Shown: in pieces, positions 44,394 through 56,769 of the stretch
Position numbering within the stretch: the first letter of the stretch is position 1
How the letters are laid out: the number at the start of each line of letters is the position of its first letter
Source: Chrysaora quinquecirrha
Lineage: Eukaryota > Cnidaria > Scyphozoa > Semaeostomeae > Pelagiidae
Length of the DNA: 64,000 bases
NCBI GenBank assembly: GCA_014526335.1
Contig: JACTAT010000338.1
Span: 374,222-438,221 of the forward strand
Direction of reading: 5' to 3'
Position numbers and translations under genes: made by a program
The notes under the pieces: model-generated
Told to the model about the DNA's origin: nothing
The model's database searches: none
What the model saw: only the letters and a program-made list of their open reading frames with translations

Positions 44394-45863
44394 AAGGAGA
44401 GGCTATTATACTTTACCGGGAAAAAATAAGGAAATTGCGGATGCTTTTGGTGCGGAGGTGGTGCGTCGGATCTGCACCAGATTTCAGGTACCCCACCATT
44501 TGTTGGGGGGCCGTGAACGAATCAATTTTTTTGCATCCGAGTTGGCACTTTTGAAAAAAGTGGCACTTTTTTTAAAAATGCGTCACTTTTGTATGGGATT
44601 CAATAGGGGAAAACTTTGGGTAAAAAGCACGGGACAACCGCTGGGGCGATTTTCGTGGAACAAACGTTGGGGGTAGGGTTCCGTAACGGCTATTGGGCGC
44701 GGTGGGTTTTGGGCGTGGCAAGGTGTTGTGACGTCACGGTGACGTCCAAAGGTCCAAAATGGGCCAAAATTTAGGCCCATTTTGGTTTTTGTGGTGCTTT
44801 TTTCTGGGGCTGGTACCCCGGATTTTAAGGTGGATTCCGGTACTTTCGAGTATGGCGCATCCGACCATGGGTGTGCCAACTTTCTATATATAGGTTTATG
44901 ACGTCATAATGACGTCACAAATGTGGTAATTCGGCCCCTGAAAATTTTTTGGAGTGGAACAAAAAGTGGTGGAACGGGGTAATTTGGGGCGTAGATTCCG
45001 AATCTGGTAGTGCCGTTTGCGAATTTTGGATTATGACGTCATTATGACGTCATCAATGTTGGCACTTTTCACAGACGATTTTGGAGGGTTCCGGATGCTT
45101 CATTTGGTTCAAACTCAGATATGTTAGGCACTGGGGCATGGGTGAACGGACTGCATCGTTCAAATTGGTCCAGTGTCATTTGTGCCAATTTTTGGGACAC
45201 ATGGCTGCATCCGCTGTCGTTTTCATCGATGAGTTGCCAATTTCTATGCAATTGGTTGGAAGTGGGCTTGGATGGCCTTGATAAGTTGCTTTTGACTGTA
45301 TGAGACTTGCAACACCGATTTTTGGCACTTTTGACACTTTGTGACGTCATTTGCACATTTTCAAAAGTGACAAAAGTTCCAAAACTTTGAATGCTAATAA
45401 CTTTGCAACGAATGGTCCAATTTCGACCAAACTTGGGGAATAGTATCTCTATAAGGTAGAAAGGTTGTGTGAAAAATTTGGGCTAAATGGGTGTGGTTGT
45501 GACGTAAGAAGGGCGTGGTCAAAATTCACTTCCAGTGTTTGCCGAAGGCAAAAAACTGCGAGGTTGCCGCGAGCGCAGCGAGCGGCAACAGAGCGTAGCA
45601 GAGCGGAGCGATGCGGAGCGAAGCAACGCGGAGCGGAGCACCGCAGAGCGGTGTTTTGCTGTAACAATGGCAACAACAACAACAACAACATTTGCCTGAA
45701 AATTTCGGAAAAACTCACGAAGGACTACTTTTCAACGGCAAAATGGGGCAGATTATCTTTTCTGTTTCGAGCCAAATCAACTTCACCCTATAGTGTGGGG
45801 CTCAGGAGGGTACCCGTGGGTTTTGGGGTAAAATAGCCTCTCCCCTGTGCTTAGGGTCTTGTT
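44394..45863 (+). mobile_element. Helentron-derived unit A4 (type A, shortened homopolymers)
   Basis: Very close to A2, but most runs of five or more identical bases are one or more shorter. Examples are the G run at 44669-44673, the C run of CGGCCCCTG near 44933 and GGCAAGG near 44717. This pattern suggests consensus error rather than evolution. Confidence 0.85.
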
Positions 45864-47338
45864 AGGAGAGGTTATTATATTTATACGCAAAAATAAGGAC
45901 ATGCAAAACCGTTAATAGCGCGGAAACGGCTCGACGGATCTGCACCAGATTTGAGGTACCCCACCATTTGTCGGGGTTGACATTGATGATTCAATTGGTT
46001 CGCACATTGTACCACTGGCACTTTTTGAGAAGTGGCACTTTTTGTGCCAATTTTGAATGGAATTCAATAGGGAAACTTTCGTAACGAATTGCGGGACAAT
46101 GACGTGGCCGATTTTCGTGGAACAAACGTTGGTGGGTAGGGTTCCTGGATGGCTATTGGGCGCGGTGGGTTTTGGGCGTGGCGTAGGTGTAGTGACGTCA
46201 CAATGACGTCCCGAAGGGCCAAAATGTGCCAAAATTTAGGCCCACTTTTTCATTTTTGGCGCATTTGAACCACAGGGCTGGTACCCGAGATTTTAAGGCG
46301 GATTCTGGTACTTTCGCACATGGCGCATCCGACCATGCATGTGCCATGTTTCTATATATGGGTTTATGACGTCATAATGACGTCACAAGTTTGAAAATTA
46401 GGTCCAAGATAAATTGAGCTGAGGGGAACAAAAGTGGTAGAACGGGGTAATTTGGGGCGTAGATTTCGAATATGATAGTGCCGTTAGCGAAATTTGGGAT
46501 TATGACGTCATTATGACGTCATCAATTTTTGCGATTTTCACGCAGGGTTTTGGAGGGGTTCTTGATGCGTGATTTGGTTCAAACTCACATATGTTAGTGA
46601 CCGGGGCATGGGTAATGCGACTGAACCGTTGAAATTGGTCCAGTGTCATATGTGCCAATTTTGTGGGACATGTGGCTGCGTCCGCTGTCGTTTTCATCGA
46701 AGAGTTGCCAATTTCTATGCAATTGGTTGGAAGTGGGCTTGGATCGCCTAGATAAGTAGCTTTTGACTGTATGAGACTTGCAACACCAATTTTTGGCACT
46801 TTTGACATTTTGTGACGTCACTGGGACATTTTCAAAACTGACAAAAGTTCCAAAACTTTGGATGCTAATAATTTTGTGACCAATGCTCCAATTTCGACCA
46901 AACTTGGGGAATGGCATGTATATGAGACGAGAAAGGTGTGTGGGAAATTTGAGCAATATGGGCGTGGTCGTGACGTCACAAGGGCGTGGTCAAAATTCAA
47001 TTCCACTGTTTGCCGAAGGCAAAATTTTGCGAAGTTGACGCGAGCGCAGCGAGCGGCAACCGAGCGTAGTGGAGCGGAGCATTGCGGAGCGGAGCAGCGC
47101 GGAGCGAAGCACCGCGGAGCGGTGTTTTCCGGTAACCATTGCAACAACAACAACAACGATATTCTCCTTAAAATTTTGCAAAAACTCATGAACGACTACT
47201 TTTCAGAGGTTAATTGGGGTGGATTTCTTTGTTTTTTTCGAGCCAAATTAACTCAAACCAATAGTGTGGGGTCGGGAGGGGGTACCCCATGGGTTTCGGG
47301 GTATAAGAGCCTCTCCCCCCTGTGCTTAGGGTCTTGTT
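45864..47338 (+). mobile_element. Helentron-derived unit B2 (hybrid 5' end)
   Basis: The 5' end GGAGAGGTTATTATATTTAT joins the A-type GGAGAGG start to the B-type TTATTATATTT body, so it is a recombinant terminus. CRE pair 1 is altered (TGACGTCACAATGACGTCCC). 3' hairpin CCCTGTGCTTAGGG. Confidence 0.8.
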
Positions 47339-48807
47339 AGGGGCGGTTATTATATTTATACGCAGCAAATAAGGACATACAAAACCGTTAATAGCGCGGA
47401 AACGGCTCGACGGATCTGCACCAGATTTCTGGTACCCCACTATTTTCGGGGTTGACATTGATGATTCAATTGGTTCGGCATCCGAGTTGGCACTTTTGAA
47501 AAAAGTGGCACATTTGTGCCAATTTTGAATGGAATTCAATAGGGAAACTTTCGTAACGAATTGCGGGACAATGACGTGGCGATTTTCGTGGAACAAACGT
47601 TGGTGGGTAGGGTTCCTTGGTAACGGCTATTGGGCGCGGTGGGTTTTGGGCGTGGCGTAGGTGTTGTGACGTCACGGCGACGTCAAGAAGAGCCAAAATG
47701 GGCCAAAATTTAGGCCCATTTTGGTTTTTTTGGCGCATTTGATCCACAGGCTGGTACCCGAGATTTTAAGACGGATTCCGGTACTTTCGCACACGGCGCA
47801 TCCGACCGTGGGTGTGCCAACTTTCTATATATAGGTTTATGACGTCATAATGACGTCACAAGTTTGAAAATTAGGTCCAAGATAAATTTAGTTGAAGTGA
47901 ACAAAAGTGGTGGAACGGGGTAATTTGGGGCGTAGATTTCGAATATGATAGTGCCGTTTGCAAAATTTGAGATTATGACGTCATTATGACGTCATCAATT
48001 TTGCGATTTTCACGCAGGGTTTTGGAGGGTTCTTGATGCGTGATTTGGTTCAAACTCACATATGTTAGTGACTGGGGCATGGGTAATGCGACTGAACCGT
48101 TGAAATTGGACCAGTGTCATTTGTGCCAATTTTGTGGGACACATGGCTGCGTCCGCTGTCGTTTTCATCGAAGAGTTGCCAATTTCTATGCAATTGGTTG
48201 GAAGTGGGCTTGGATCGCCTAGATAAGTAGCTTTTGACCGTATGAGACTTGCAACACCGATTTTGGCACTTTTGACATTTTGTGACGTCACTGGGACATT
48301 TTCAAAACTGACAAAAGTTCCAAAACTTTGGATGCTAATAACTTTGTGACCAATGCTCCAATTTCGACCAAACTTGGGGAATGGCATGTATATGAGACGA
48401 GAAAGGTGTGTGGGAAATTTGAGCAATATGGGCGTGGTCGTGACGTCACAAGGGCGTGGTCGAAATTCAATTCCACTGTTTGCCGAAGGCAAAATTTTGC
48501 GAGGTTGACGCGAGCGCAGCGAGCGGCAACCGAGCGTAGTGGAGCGGAGCATTGCGGAGCGGAGCAGCGCGGAGCGAAGCACCGCGGAGCGGTGTTTTCC
48601 GGTAACCATGGCAACAACAACAACAACAATATTCTCCTTAAAATTTTGCAAAAACTCATGAACGACTACTTTTCAGAGGCTAATTGGGGTGGATTTTCTT
48701 TGTTTTATTCGAGCCAAATTAACTCAAACCAATAGTGTGGGGTCGGGAGGGGGTACCCCATGGGTTTCGGGGTATAAGAGCCTCTCCCCCCCTGTGCTTA
48801 GGGTCTT
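47339..48807 (+). mobile_element. Helentron-derived unit B3 (type B)
   Basis: AGGGGCGGTTATTATATTTA start and CCCTGTGCTTAGGGTCTTG end. It is close to B2 over its 3' half, including the CATTGCGGAGCGGAGCAG block. Junction with the next piece is abnormal: TCTTG runs straight into the interior sequence AGCTATATGGG. Confidence 0.8.
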
Positions 48808-49170
48808 GAGCTATATGGGTGTGGTTGTGACGTCACAAGGGCGTGGTCGAAATTCAATTCCAGTGTTTGCCGAAGGCAAAAAACTGCGAGGTTGACGCGA
48901 GCGCAGCGAGCGGCAACCGAGCAGAGCGGAGCGGAGCTCTGCGGAGCACCGCGGAGCGGTGTTTTGTTGTATCAATGGCAACAACAACAACAACAACATT
49001 TGCCTTCAAATTTTGGAAAAACTCGTGAAGGACTACTTTTCAAAGGCAAAATTGGGACGATTCTCTTTGTTTTTTCGATCCAAACAAACTCCACCCTATA
49101 GTGGGGGGTTAGGGGGGTACCTCGTGGGTTTTGGGGTATAAGAACCTCTCCCCACAGCATCGCGGGTCTT
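48808..49170 (+). mobile_element. 3' fragment of a type-B unit
   Basis: Only the last about 360 bp of a unit: from AGCTATATGGGTGTGGTTGTG through the last CRE, the GAGCG block and (CAA)n to ACAGCATCGCGGGTCTT. The 5' 1.1 kb is missing, so the break was internal. Confidence 0.8.
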
Positions 49171-49351
49171 AGTATAATAGCCTCTCCTTAAAAATTCAAA
49201 CAGATTGACTTTGAAATGTTCACCAATAAAAACGTCTCACTATCTGGGGGGTTAGTAGGGACAATCCCCATGGTTACTGATAGGGTAAAGACGTCTCCCC
49301 CCATAGCGCAAATATAATAACCGCCCCCCCGGCTTGGCCATATGTCTTGTT
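49171..49351 (+). mobile_element. Mosaic piece: inverted A terminus joined to an L1-type 3' end
   Basis: AGTATAATAGCCTCTCCTT is the exact complement of a type-A start. It is followed by AAAAATTCAAACAGATTGAC to CCGGCTTGGCCATATG, the L1-specific terminus. The same mosaic recurs at 58241-58409. Confidence 0.8.
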
Positions 49352-50831
49352 TAGGAGAGGCTATTATACTTTACCGACAAAAAATAAGGAAATTGCGGAT
49401 GCTTTTGGTGCGGAGGTGGTGCGTCGGATCTGCTCCAGATTTCAGGTACCCCACCATTTGTTGGGGGGCCCCGTCCTGTGCAAGTGGTTTTTTTCGCATC
49501 CGACTTGGCACTTTTGAGAAAAGTGGCACTTTTTTTAAAAATGCGTCACTTTTGTATGGGATTCAATAGGGGAAAACTTTGGGTAAAAAGCCCGGGACAA
49601 CCGCTGGGGCGATTTTCGCGGAACAAACGTTGTGGGGTAGGGTTTCGTGACGGCTATTGGGCGCGGTGGGTTTTGGGCGTGGCAAAGGTGTTGTGACGTC
49701 ACGGTGACGTCAAGAAGGTGCAAAAATGGGCCAAAATTTAGGCCCATTTTGGTTTTTGTGGTGCTTTTTTTTCTCAAGGCTGGTACCCCGGATTTTAAGG
49801 TGGATTCCGGTACTTTCGAGTATGGCGCATCCGACCATGGGTGTGCCAACTTTCTATATATAGGTTTATGACGTCATAATGACGTCACAAATGTGGTAAT
49901 TCGGCCCCCTGAAATTTTATCGGAGTGGAACAAAAAGTGGTGGAACGGGGTAATTTGGGGCGTAGATTCCGAATCTGGTAGTGCCGTTTGCGAATTTGGG
50001 TTTATGACGTCATTATGACGTCATCAATGTTGGCACTTTTCACGGGGGCTTTTGGAGGGGTTCCGGATGCTTCATGTGGTTCAAACTCAGATATGTTAGG
50101 CACTGGGGCCTGTGTGAACGGACTGCACCGTTAAAATTGGTCCAGTGTCATTTGTGCCAATTTTTGGGACACATGGCTGCGTCCGCTGTCGTTTTCATCG
50201 AAGAGTTGCCAATTTCTATGCAATTGGTTGGAAGTGGGCTTGGATGGCCTTGATAAGTTGCTTTTGACTGTATGAGACTTGCAACACCGATTTTGGCACT
50301 TTTGACACTTTGTGACGTCATTGGCACATTTTCAAAAGTGACAAAAGTTCCAAAACTTTGAATGCTAATAACTTTGCAACGAATAGTCCAATTTAGACCA
50401 AACTTGGGGAATTGTATGTATATAAACCAAAAGGTGTGTGGAAAATTTGGGCTATATGGGTGTGGTTGTGACGTCACAAGGGCGTGGTCAAAATTACTTC
50501 CAGTGTTTGCCGAAGGCAAAAACTGCGAGGTTGCCGCGAGCGCAGCGAGCGGCAACAGAGCGTAGCAGAGCGGAGCGATGCGGAGCGAAGCAGCGCGGAG
50601 CGGGGCGCCGCGGAGCGGTGTTTTGCTGTAACAATGGCAACAACAACAACAACATTTGCCTGAAAATTTTGGAAAAACTCATGAAGGACTACTTTTCAAA
50701 GGCAAAATTGGGCAGATTTCTTTCTTTTTTTGAGCCAAATCAATTCCACCCTTTAGTGTGGGGCTTGGTGGGGGCAGCTTTAACGTCGCAGGGGTAAAAT
50801 AGCCTCTCCCCCCTGTGCTTAGGGTCTTGTT
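49352..50831 (+). mobile_element. Helentron-derived unit A5 (type A)
   Basis: Near twin of A1: shares TTTACCGACAAAAAATAAGG and GTCCTGTGCAAGTGG, found in no other units. Ends with the GGCAGCTTTAACGTCGCAGG variant and CCCTGTGCTTAGGG. Confidence 0.85.
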
Positions 50832-52321
50832 TAGGAGAGGCTATTATACTTTACCGGGAAAAAATAAGGAAATTGCCGATGCTTATAGCGCGGAAGTCGT
50901 GCGTCGGATCTGCGCCATATTTCAGGTACCCCACCATTTGTTGGGGGGACGTGAACGATTCCGGGGGTTTCCGGCGCATCCGAGTTGGCACTTTTGAGAA
51001 AAGTGGCACTTTATTTAAAAATGCGTCACTTTTGTATGGGATTCAATAGGGGAAAATTTTGGGTAAAAAGCACGGGACAACCGCTGGGGCGATTTTCGTG
51101 GAACAAACGTTGGGGGTAGGGTTACGTGACGGCTATTGGGCGCGGTGGGTTTTGGGCGTGGCAAAGGTGTTGTGACGTAACGGTGACGTCATGTAGGTCC
51201 AAAAATGGGCCAAAATTTAGGCCCATTTTGGTTTTTTGTGGTGCTTTTTTTTCTCAAGGCTGGTACCCCGGATTTTAAGGTGGATTCCGGTACTTTCGAG
51301 TATGGCGCATCCGACCGTGGGTGTGCCAACTTTCTATATATAGGTTTATGACGTCATAATGACGTCACAAATGTGGTAATTCGGCCCCCTGAAATTTTAT
51401 CGGAGTGGAACAAAAAGTGGTGGAACGGGGGTAATTTGGGGCGTAGATTCCGAATCTGGTAGTGCCGTTTGCGAATTTCGGGTTTATGACGTCATTATGA
51501 CGTCATCAATGTTGGCACTTTTCACTGGGGCTTTTGGAGGGGTTCTGGATGCGTGATGTGGTTCAAACTCAAATATGTTAGGCACTGGGGCATGGGTAAA
51601 CGGGCTGCACCGTTGAATTTGGTCCAGTGTCATTTGTGCCAATTTTATGGGACACATGGCTGCGTCGGCTGTCGTTTTCATCGAAGAGCTGGCAAATTCT
51701 GTGCAATTGGTTGGAAGTGGGCTTGGATGGCCTAGGCAAGTTGGTTTTGACTGTATGAGACTTGAAACACCAATTTTTGGCACATTTGACACGTTGTGAC
51801 GTCATTGGCACACTTTCAAAATGGACAAAAGTTCCAAAACTTTGAGTGGCTGTAACTTTGTGATCCAGGATCGGATTTCGACCAAACTTGGGGAATGGCA
51901 TGTATATGGGACCAAAAAGGTGTGTGGGAAGTTTGAGCTATATGGGCGTGGTTGTGACGTCATAAGGGCGTGGTCCAAATTCAATTCCAGTGTTTGCCGA
52001 AGGCAAAAAACTGCGAGGTTGACGCGAGCGCAGCAAGCGGAAACCGTGCGTAGCGAAGCGGAGCACTGCGAAGCGGAGCAGGGCGGAGCGGAGCACCGCG
52101 GAGCGGTGTTTTGTTGTAACCATGGCAACAACAACAACAACAACATTTGCCTGAAAATGTTGGAAAAACTCGTGAGGGACTACTTTTCAAAGGCAAACTG
52201 GGGCAGATTCTCTTTGTTTTTTCCACCCAATCTAACTCCACCCTATTGAAGGGGACAGAGGGGCTCCCCGCTTGGCCACCGGAATTAAATAGCCTCTCCC
52301 CCCGTTGCTTAGGGTCTTGTT
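50832..52321 (+). mobile_element. Helentron-derived unit A6 (type A)
   Basis: Type-A start; 3' hairpin variant CCCGTTGCTTAGGG, shared only with B5. One CRE of pair 1 is lost (TGACGTAA at about 51174). Confidence 0.85.
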
Positions 52322-53790
52322 AGGGGCGGTTATTATATTTGATCGTCGCAAATAAGGACATACAAAACCGTTAATAGCGCGGAAACGGCTCGACGGATCT
52401 GCACCAGATTTGAGGTACCCGACCATTTGTTGGGGGGACCAAACCGGTTCAAGTGTTTTTTGGCACATCCGACTTGGCACTTTTGAGAATTTCCACTTTT
52501 GTGCCAATTTTGAATGGGATTCAATAGGGGAAACTTTCGTGACGAATTGCGGGACAACGGGGTGTCCGATTTTCGTGGAACAAACGTTGGTGGGTAGGGT
52601 TCCTTGGTGGCTATTGGGCGCGGTGGGTTTTGGGCGTGGCGTAGGTGTTGTGACGTCACGGCGACGTCAAGAAGGCGAAAAAATGGGCCAAAATTTAGGC
52701 CCATTTTTTCGTTCGTGGTGCTTTTTGTCCTCGAGGCTGGTACCCGAGATTTTAAGTTGGATTCTGGTACTTTCGAGTATGGCGCATCCGACCGTGGGTG
52801 TGCCAACTTTCTATATATAGGTTTATGACGTCATAATGACGTCACAAGTTTGAAAATTAGGTCCAAGATAAATTGAGTTGAGTGGAACAAAAGTGGTGGA
52901 ACGGGGTAATTTGGGGCGTAGATTTCGAATATGATAGTGCCGTTTGCAAAATTTGAGATTATGACGTCATTATGACGTCATCAATTTTTGCGATTTTCAC
53001 GCAGGGTTTTGGAGGGGTTCTTGATGCGTGATTTGGTTCAAACTCACATATGTTAGTGACTGGGGCATGGGTAATGCGACTGAACCGTTGAAATTGGTCC
53101 AGTTTCATTTGTGCCAATTTTGTGGGACATGTGGCTGCGTCCGCTGTCGTTTTCATGGAAGAGTTGCCAATTTCCGTACAATTGGTTGGAAGTGGGCTTG
53201 GATGGCCTTGATAAGTTGCTTTTGACTGTATGAGACTTGCAACACCGATTTTTGGCACTTTTGACACTTTGTGACGTCATTGGCACATTTTCAAAACTGA
53301 CAAAAGTTCCAAAACTTTGGATGCTAATAACTTTGTGACCAATGCTCCAATTTCGACCAAACTTGGGGAATGACATGTATATGGGACCAAAAAGGTGTGT
53401 GGAAAATTTGAGCTATATGGGTGTGGTTATGACGTCACAAGGGCGTGGTCGAAATTCAATTCCAGTGTTTGCCAAAGGCAAAAAACTGCGAGGTTGACGC
53501 GAGCGCAGCGAGCGGCAACAGAGCGAGCAGAGCGGAGGAGCGGAGCGAAGCAGCGCGGAGCGGAGCACCGCGGAGCGGTGTTTTGTTGTATCAATGGCAA
53601 CAACAACAACAACAACATTTGCCTTGAAATTTTGGAAAAACCCGTGAAGGACTACTTTTCAAAGGCAAAATTGGGACGATTCTCTTTGTTTTTTCGAGCC
53701 AAAAAAACTCCACCCTATAGTGGGGGGTTAGGAGGGTACCCCGTGGGTTTTGGGGTATAAGAACCTCTCCCCGTTGCTTAGGGTCTTGTT
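52322..53790 (+). mobile_element. Helentron-derived unit B5 (type B)
   Basis: AGGGGCGG start, CCGTTGCTTAGGG end. The 5' 450 bp closely match the L1 start (GGGGACCAAACCGGTTC). Confidence 0.85.
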
Positions 53791-55279
53791 TAGGAGAGGC
53801 TATTATACTTTACCGGGAAAAAATAAGCAAATTGCAAATGCTTATAGCGCGGAAGTGGTGCGTCGGATCTGCGCCATATTTCAGGTACCCCACCATTTGT
53901 TGGGGGGCCGTGAACGAATCCGGGGGTTTTTTTTGCATCCGAGTTGGCACTTTTGAAAAAAGTGGCACTTTTTTTAAAAATGCGTCACTTTTGTATGGGA
54001 TTCAATAGGGGAAAACTTTGGGTAAAAAGCACGGGACAACCGCTGGGCCGATTTTTGTGGAACAAACGTTGGGGGGTAGGGTTCCGTGATGGCTATAGGG
54101 CGCGGTGGGTTTTGGGCGTGGCAAAGGTGGTGTGACGTCACGGTGACGTCATGAACGTGCAAAAATGGGCCAAAATTTAGGCCCATTTTGGTTTTTTGTG
54201 GTGCTTTTTTTTCTGGGGGCTGGTACCCCGGATTTTAAGGTGGATTCCGGTACTTTCGAGTATGGCGCATCCGACCATGGGTGTGCCAACTTTCTATATA
54301 TAGGTTTATGACGTCATAATGACGTCACAAATGTGGTAATTCGGCCCCCTGAAAGTTTTTATGATTGCAACAAAAAGTGATGAAACGGGGGTAATTTGGG
54401 GCGTAGATTCCGAATCTGGTAGTGCCGTTTGAAAATTTTGGGTTTATGACGTCATTATGACGTCATCAATGTTGGCACTTTTCACGGGGCTTTTGGAGGG
54501 GTTCTGGGAGGGTGAACGAGTTGAATCTCAGATATGTTAGGCACTGGGGCATGGGTAAACGGACTTCACCGTTGAAATTTGTTCAGTGTCATTTGTGCCA
54601 CTTTTGTGGGACACAGGGCTGCATCGGCTGTTGTTTTCATCGAAGAGCTGCCAAATTTTGTGCAATTGGTTGGAAGTGGGCTTGGATGGCCTAGGTAAGT
54701 TGCTTTTGACTGTATGAGACTTGAAACACCGATTTTTGGCACATTTGACACTTTGTGACGTCATTGGCACAAATTTCAAATTGGACAAAAGTACCAAATC
54801 TTTGAATGCTTCTAACTTTGCAACAAATGGTCTGATTTCGACCAAACTTGGGGAATGGCATGTATATGAGACGAGAAAGGTGTGTGGGAAATTTGAGCAA
54901 TATGGGCGTGGTCGTGACGTCACAAGGGCGTGGTCAAAATTCAATTCCAGTGTTTGCCGAAGGCAAAAATTTTGCGAGGTTGACGCGAGCGCAGCGAGCG
55001 GCAACCGAGCGTAGTGGAGCGGAGCATTGCGGAGCGGAGCAGCGCGGAGCGGAGCACCGCGGAGCGGTGTTTTCCTGTAACCATGGCAACAACAACAACA
55101 ACAATATTGCCTGAAAATTTTGGAAAAACTCATGAAGGACTACTTTTCAGAGGCAAATTGGGGCAGATTTTCTTTGTTTTTTCGAGCCAAATTAACTTCA
55201 CCCAATAGTGTGGGGTCGGAGGGGTACCCCATGGTTTTGGGGTATAATAGCCTCTCCCCCCTGTGCTTAGGGTCTTGTT
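53791..55279 (+). mobile_element. Helentron-derived unit A7 (type A)
   Basis: Type-A start with GCAAATTGCAAATGC variant. The 3' half has the CATTGCGGAGCGG block seen in B2 and B3, again a chimera. CCCTGTGCTTAGGG end. Confidence 0.85.
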
Positions 55280-56769
55280 TAGGAGAGGCTATTATACTTT
55301 ACCGGGAAAAAATAAGGAAATTGCGGATGCTTTTGGTGCGGAGGTGGTGCGTCGGATCTGCACCAGATTTCAGGTACCCCACCATTTGTTGGGGGGCCGT
55401 GAACGAATCCGGGGGTTTTTTTTGCATCCGAGTTGGCACTTTTGAGAAAAGTGGCACTTTTTTTAAAAATGCGTCACTTTTGTATGGGATTCAATAGGGG
55501 AAAACTTTGGGTAAAAAGCACGGGACAACCGCTGGGCCGATTTTCGTGGAACAAACGTTGGGGGGTAGGGTTCCGTAATGGCTATAGGGCGCGGTGGGTT
55601 TTGGGCGTGGTAAAGGTGTCGTGACGTCACGGTGACGTCATGAACGTGCAAAAATGGGCCAAAATTTAGGCCCATTTTGGTTTTTTGTGGTGCTTTTTTT
55701 TCTGGGGGCTGGTACCCCGGATTTTAAGGTGGATTCCGGTACTTTCGAGTATGGCGCATCCGACCATGGGTGTGCCAACTTTCTATATATAGGTTTATGA
55801 CGTCATAATGACGTCACAAATGTGGTAATTCGGCCCCCTGAAATTTTATCGGAGTGGAACGAAAAGTGGTGGAACGGGGGTAATTTGGGGCGTAGATTCC
55901 GAATCTGGTAGTGCCGTTTGCGAATTTTTGGATTATGACGTCATTATGACGTCATCAATGTTGGCACTTTTCACGGGGGCTTTTGGAGAGGTTCTAGGAG
56001 GGTGAACGGGTTGAATCTCATATATGTTAGGCACTGGGGCATGTGTGAACGGACCACACCGTTAAAATTGGTCCAGTGTCATTTGTGCCAATTTTGTGGG
56101 ACACATGGCTGCGTCCGTTGTCGTTTTCATCGAAGAGTTGCCAATTTCTATGCAATTGGTTGGAAGTGGGCTTGGATGGCCTTGATAAGTTGCTTTTGAC
56201 TGTATGAAACTTGCTGCACCAATTTTTGGCACTTTTGACAATTTGTGACGTCATTGGCACATTTTCCAAAGTGACAAAAGTTCCAAAACTTTGAATGCTA
56301 ATAACTTTGCAACAAATAGTTCGATTTCGACCAAACTTGGGGAATGGTATGTCTATAAGACCAAAAGGGTGTGTGGAAAATTTGGGCTCGATGGGTGTGG
56401 TTGTGACGTCACAAGGGCGTGGTCAAAATTCACTTCCAGTGTTTGCCGAAGGCAAAAAACTGCGAGGTTGCCGCGAGCGCAGCGAGCGGCAACAGAGCGT
56501 AGCAGAGCGGAGCGATGCGGAGCGAAGCAGCGCGGAGCGGGGCGCCGCGGAGCGGTGTTTTGCTGTAACAATAGCAACAACAACAACAACATTTGCCTGA
56601 AAATTTTGGAAAAACTCATGAAGGACTACTTTTCAAAGGCAAAATTGGGCAGATTTTCTTTCTTTTTTTGAGCCAAATCAATTCCACCCTTTAGTGTGGG
56701 GCTTGGTGGGGGCAGCTTTAACGTCGCAGGGGTAAAATAGCCTCTCCCCCCTGTGCTTAGGGTCTTGTT
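55280..56769 (+). mobile_element. Helentron-derived unit A8 (type A)
   Basis: Type-A start, GGCAGCTTTAACGTCGCAGG and CCCTGTGCTTAGGG end. Full set of CRE palindromes. Confidence 0.85.

Noticed and set aside
52333..52806. Conserved minus-strand open frame of 157 codons in L1, L2 and several B-type units (also 21525-21998, 56781-57254, 58421-58894, 61343-61816)
   Set aside because: The copies are nearly identical at DNA level, so an open frame is conserved by descent. It runs through CRE pairs and GC-box-like repeats, has no domain, is antisense to the element and is broken in A-type units.
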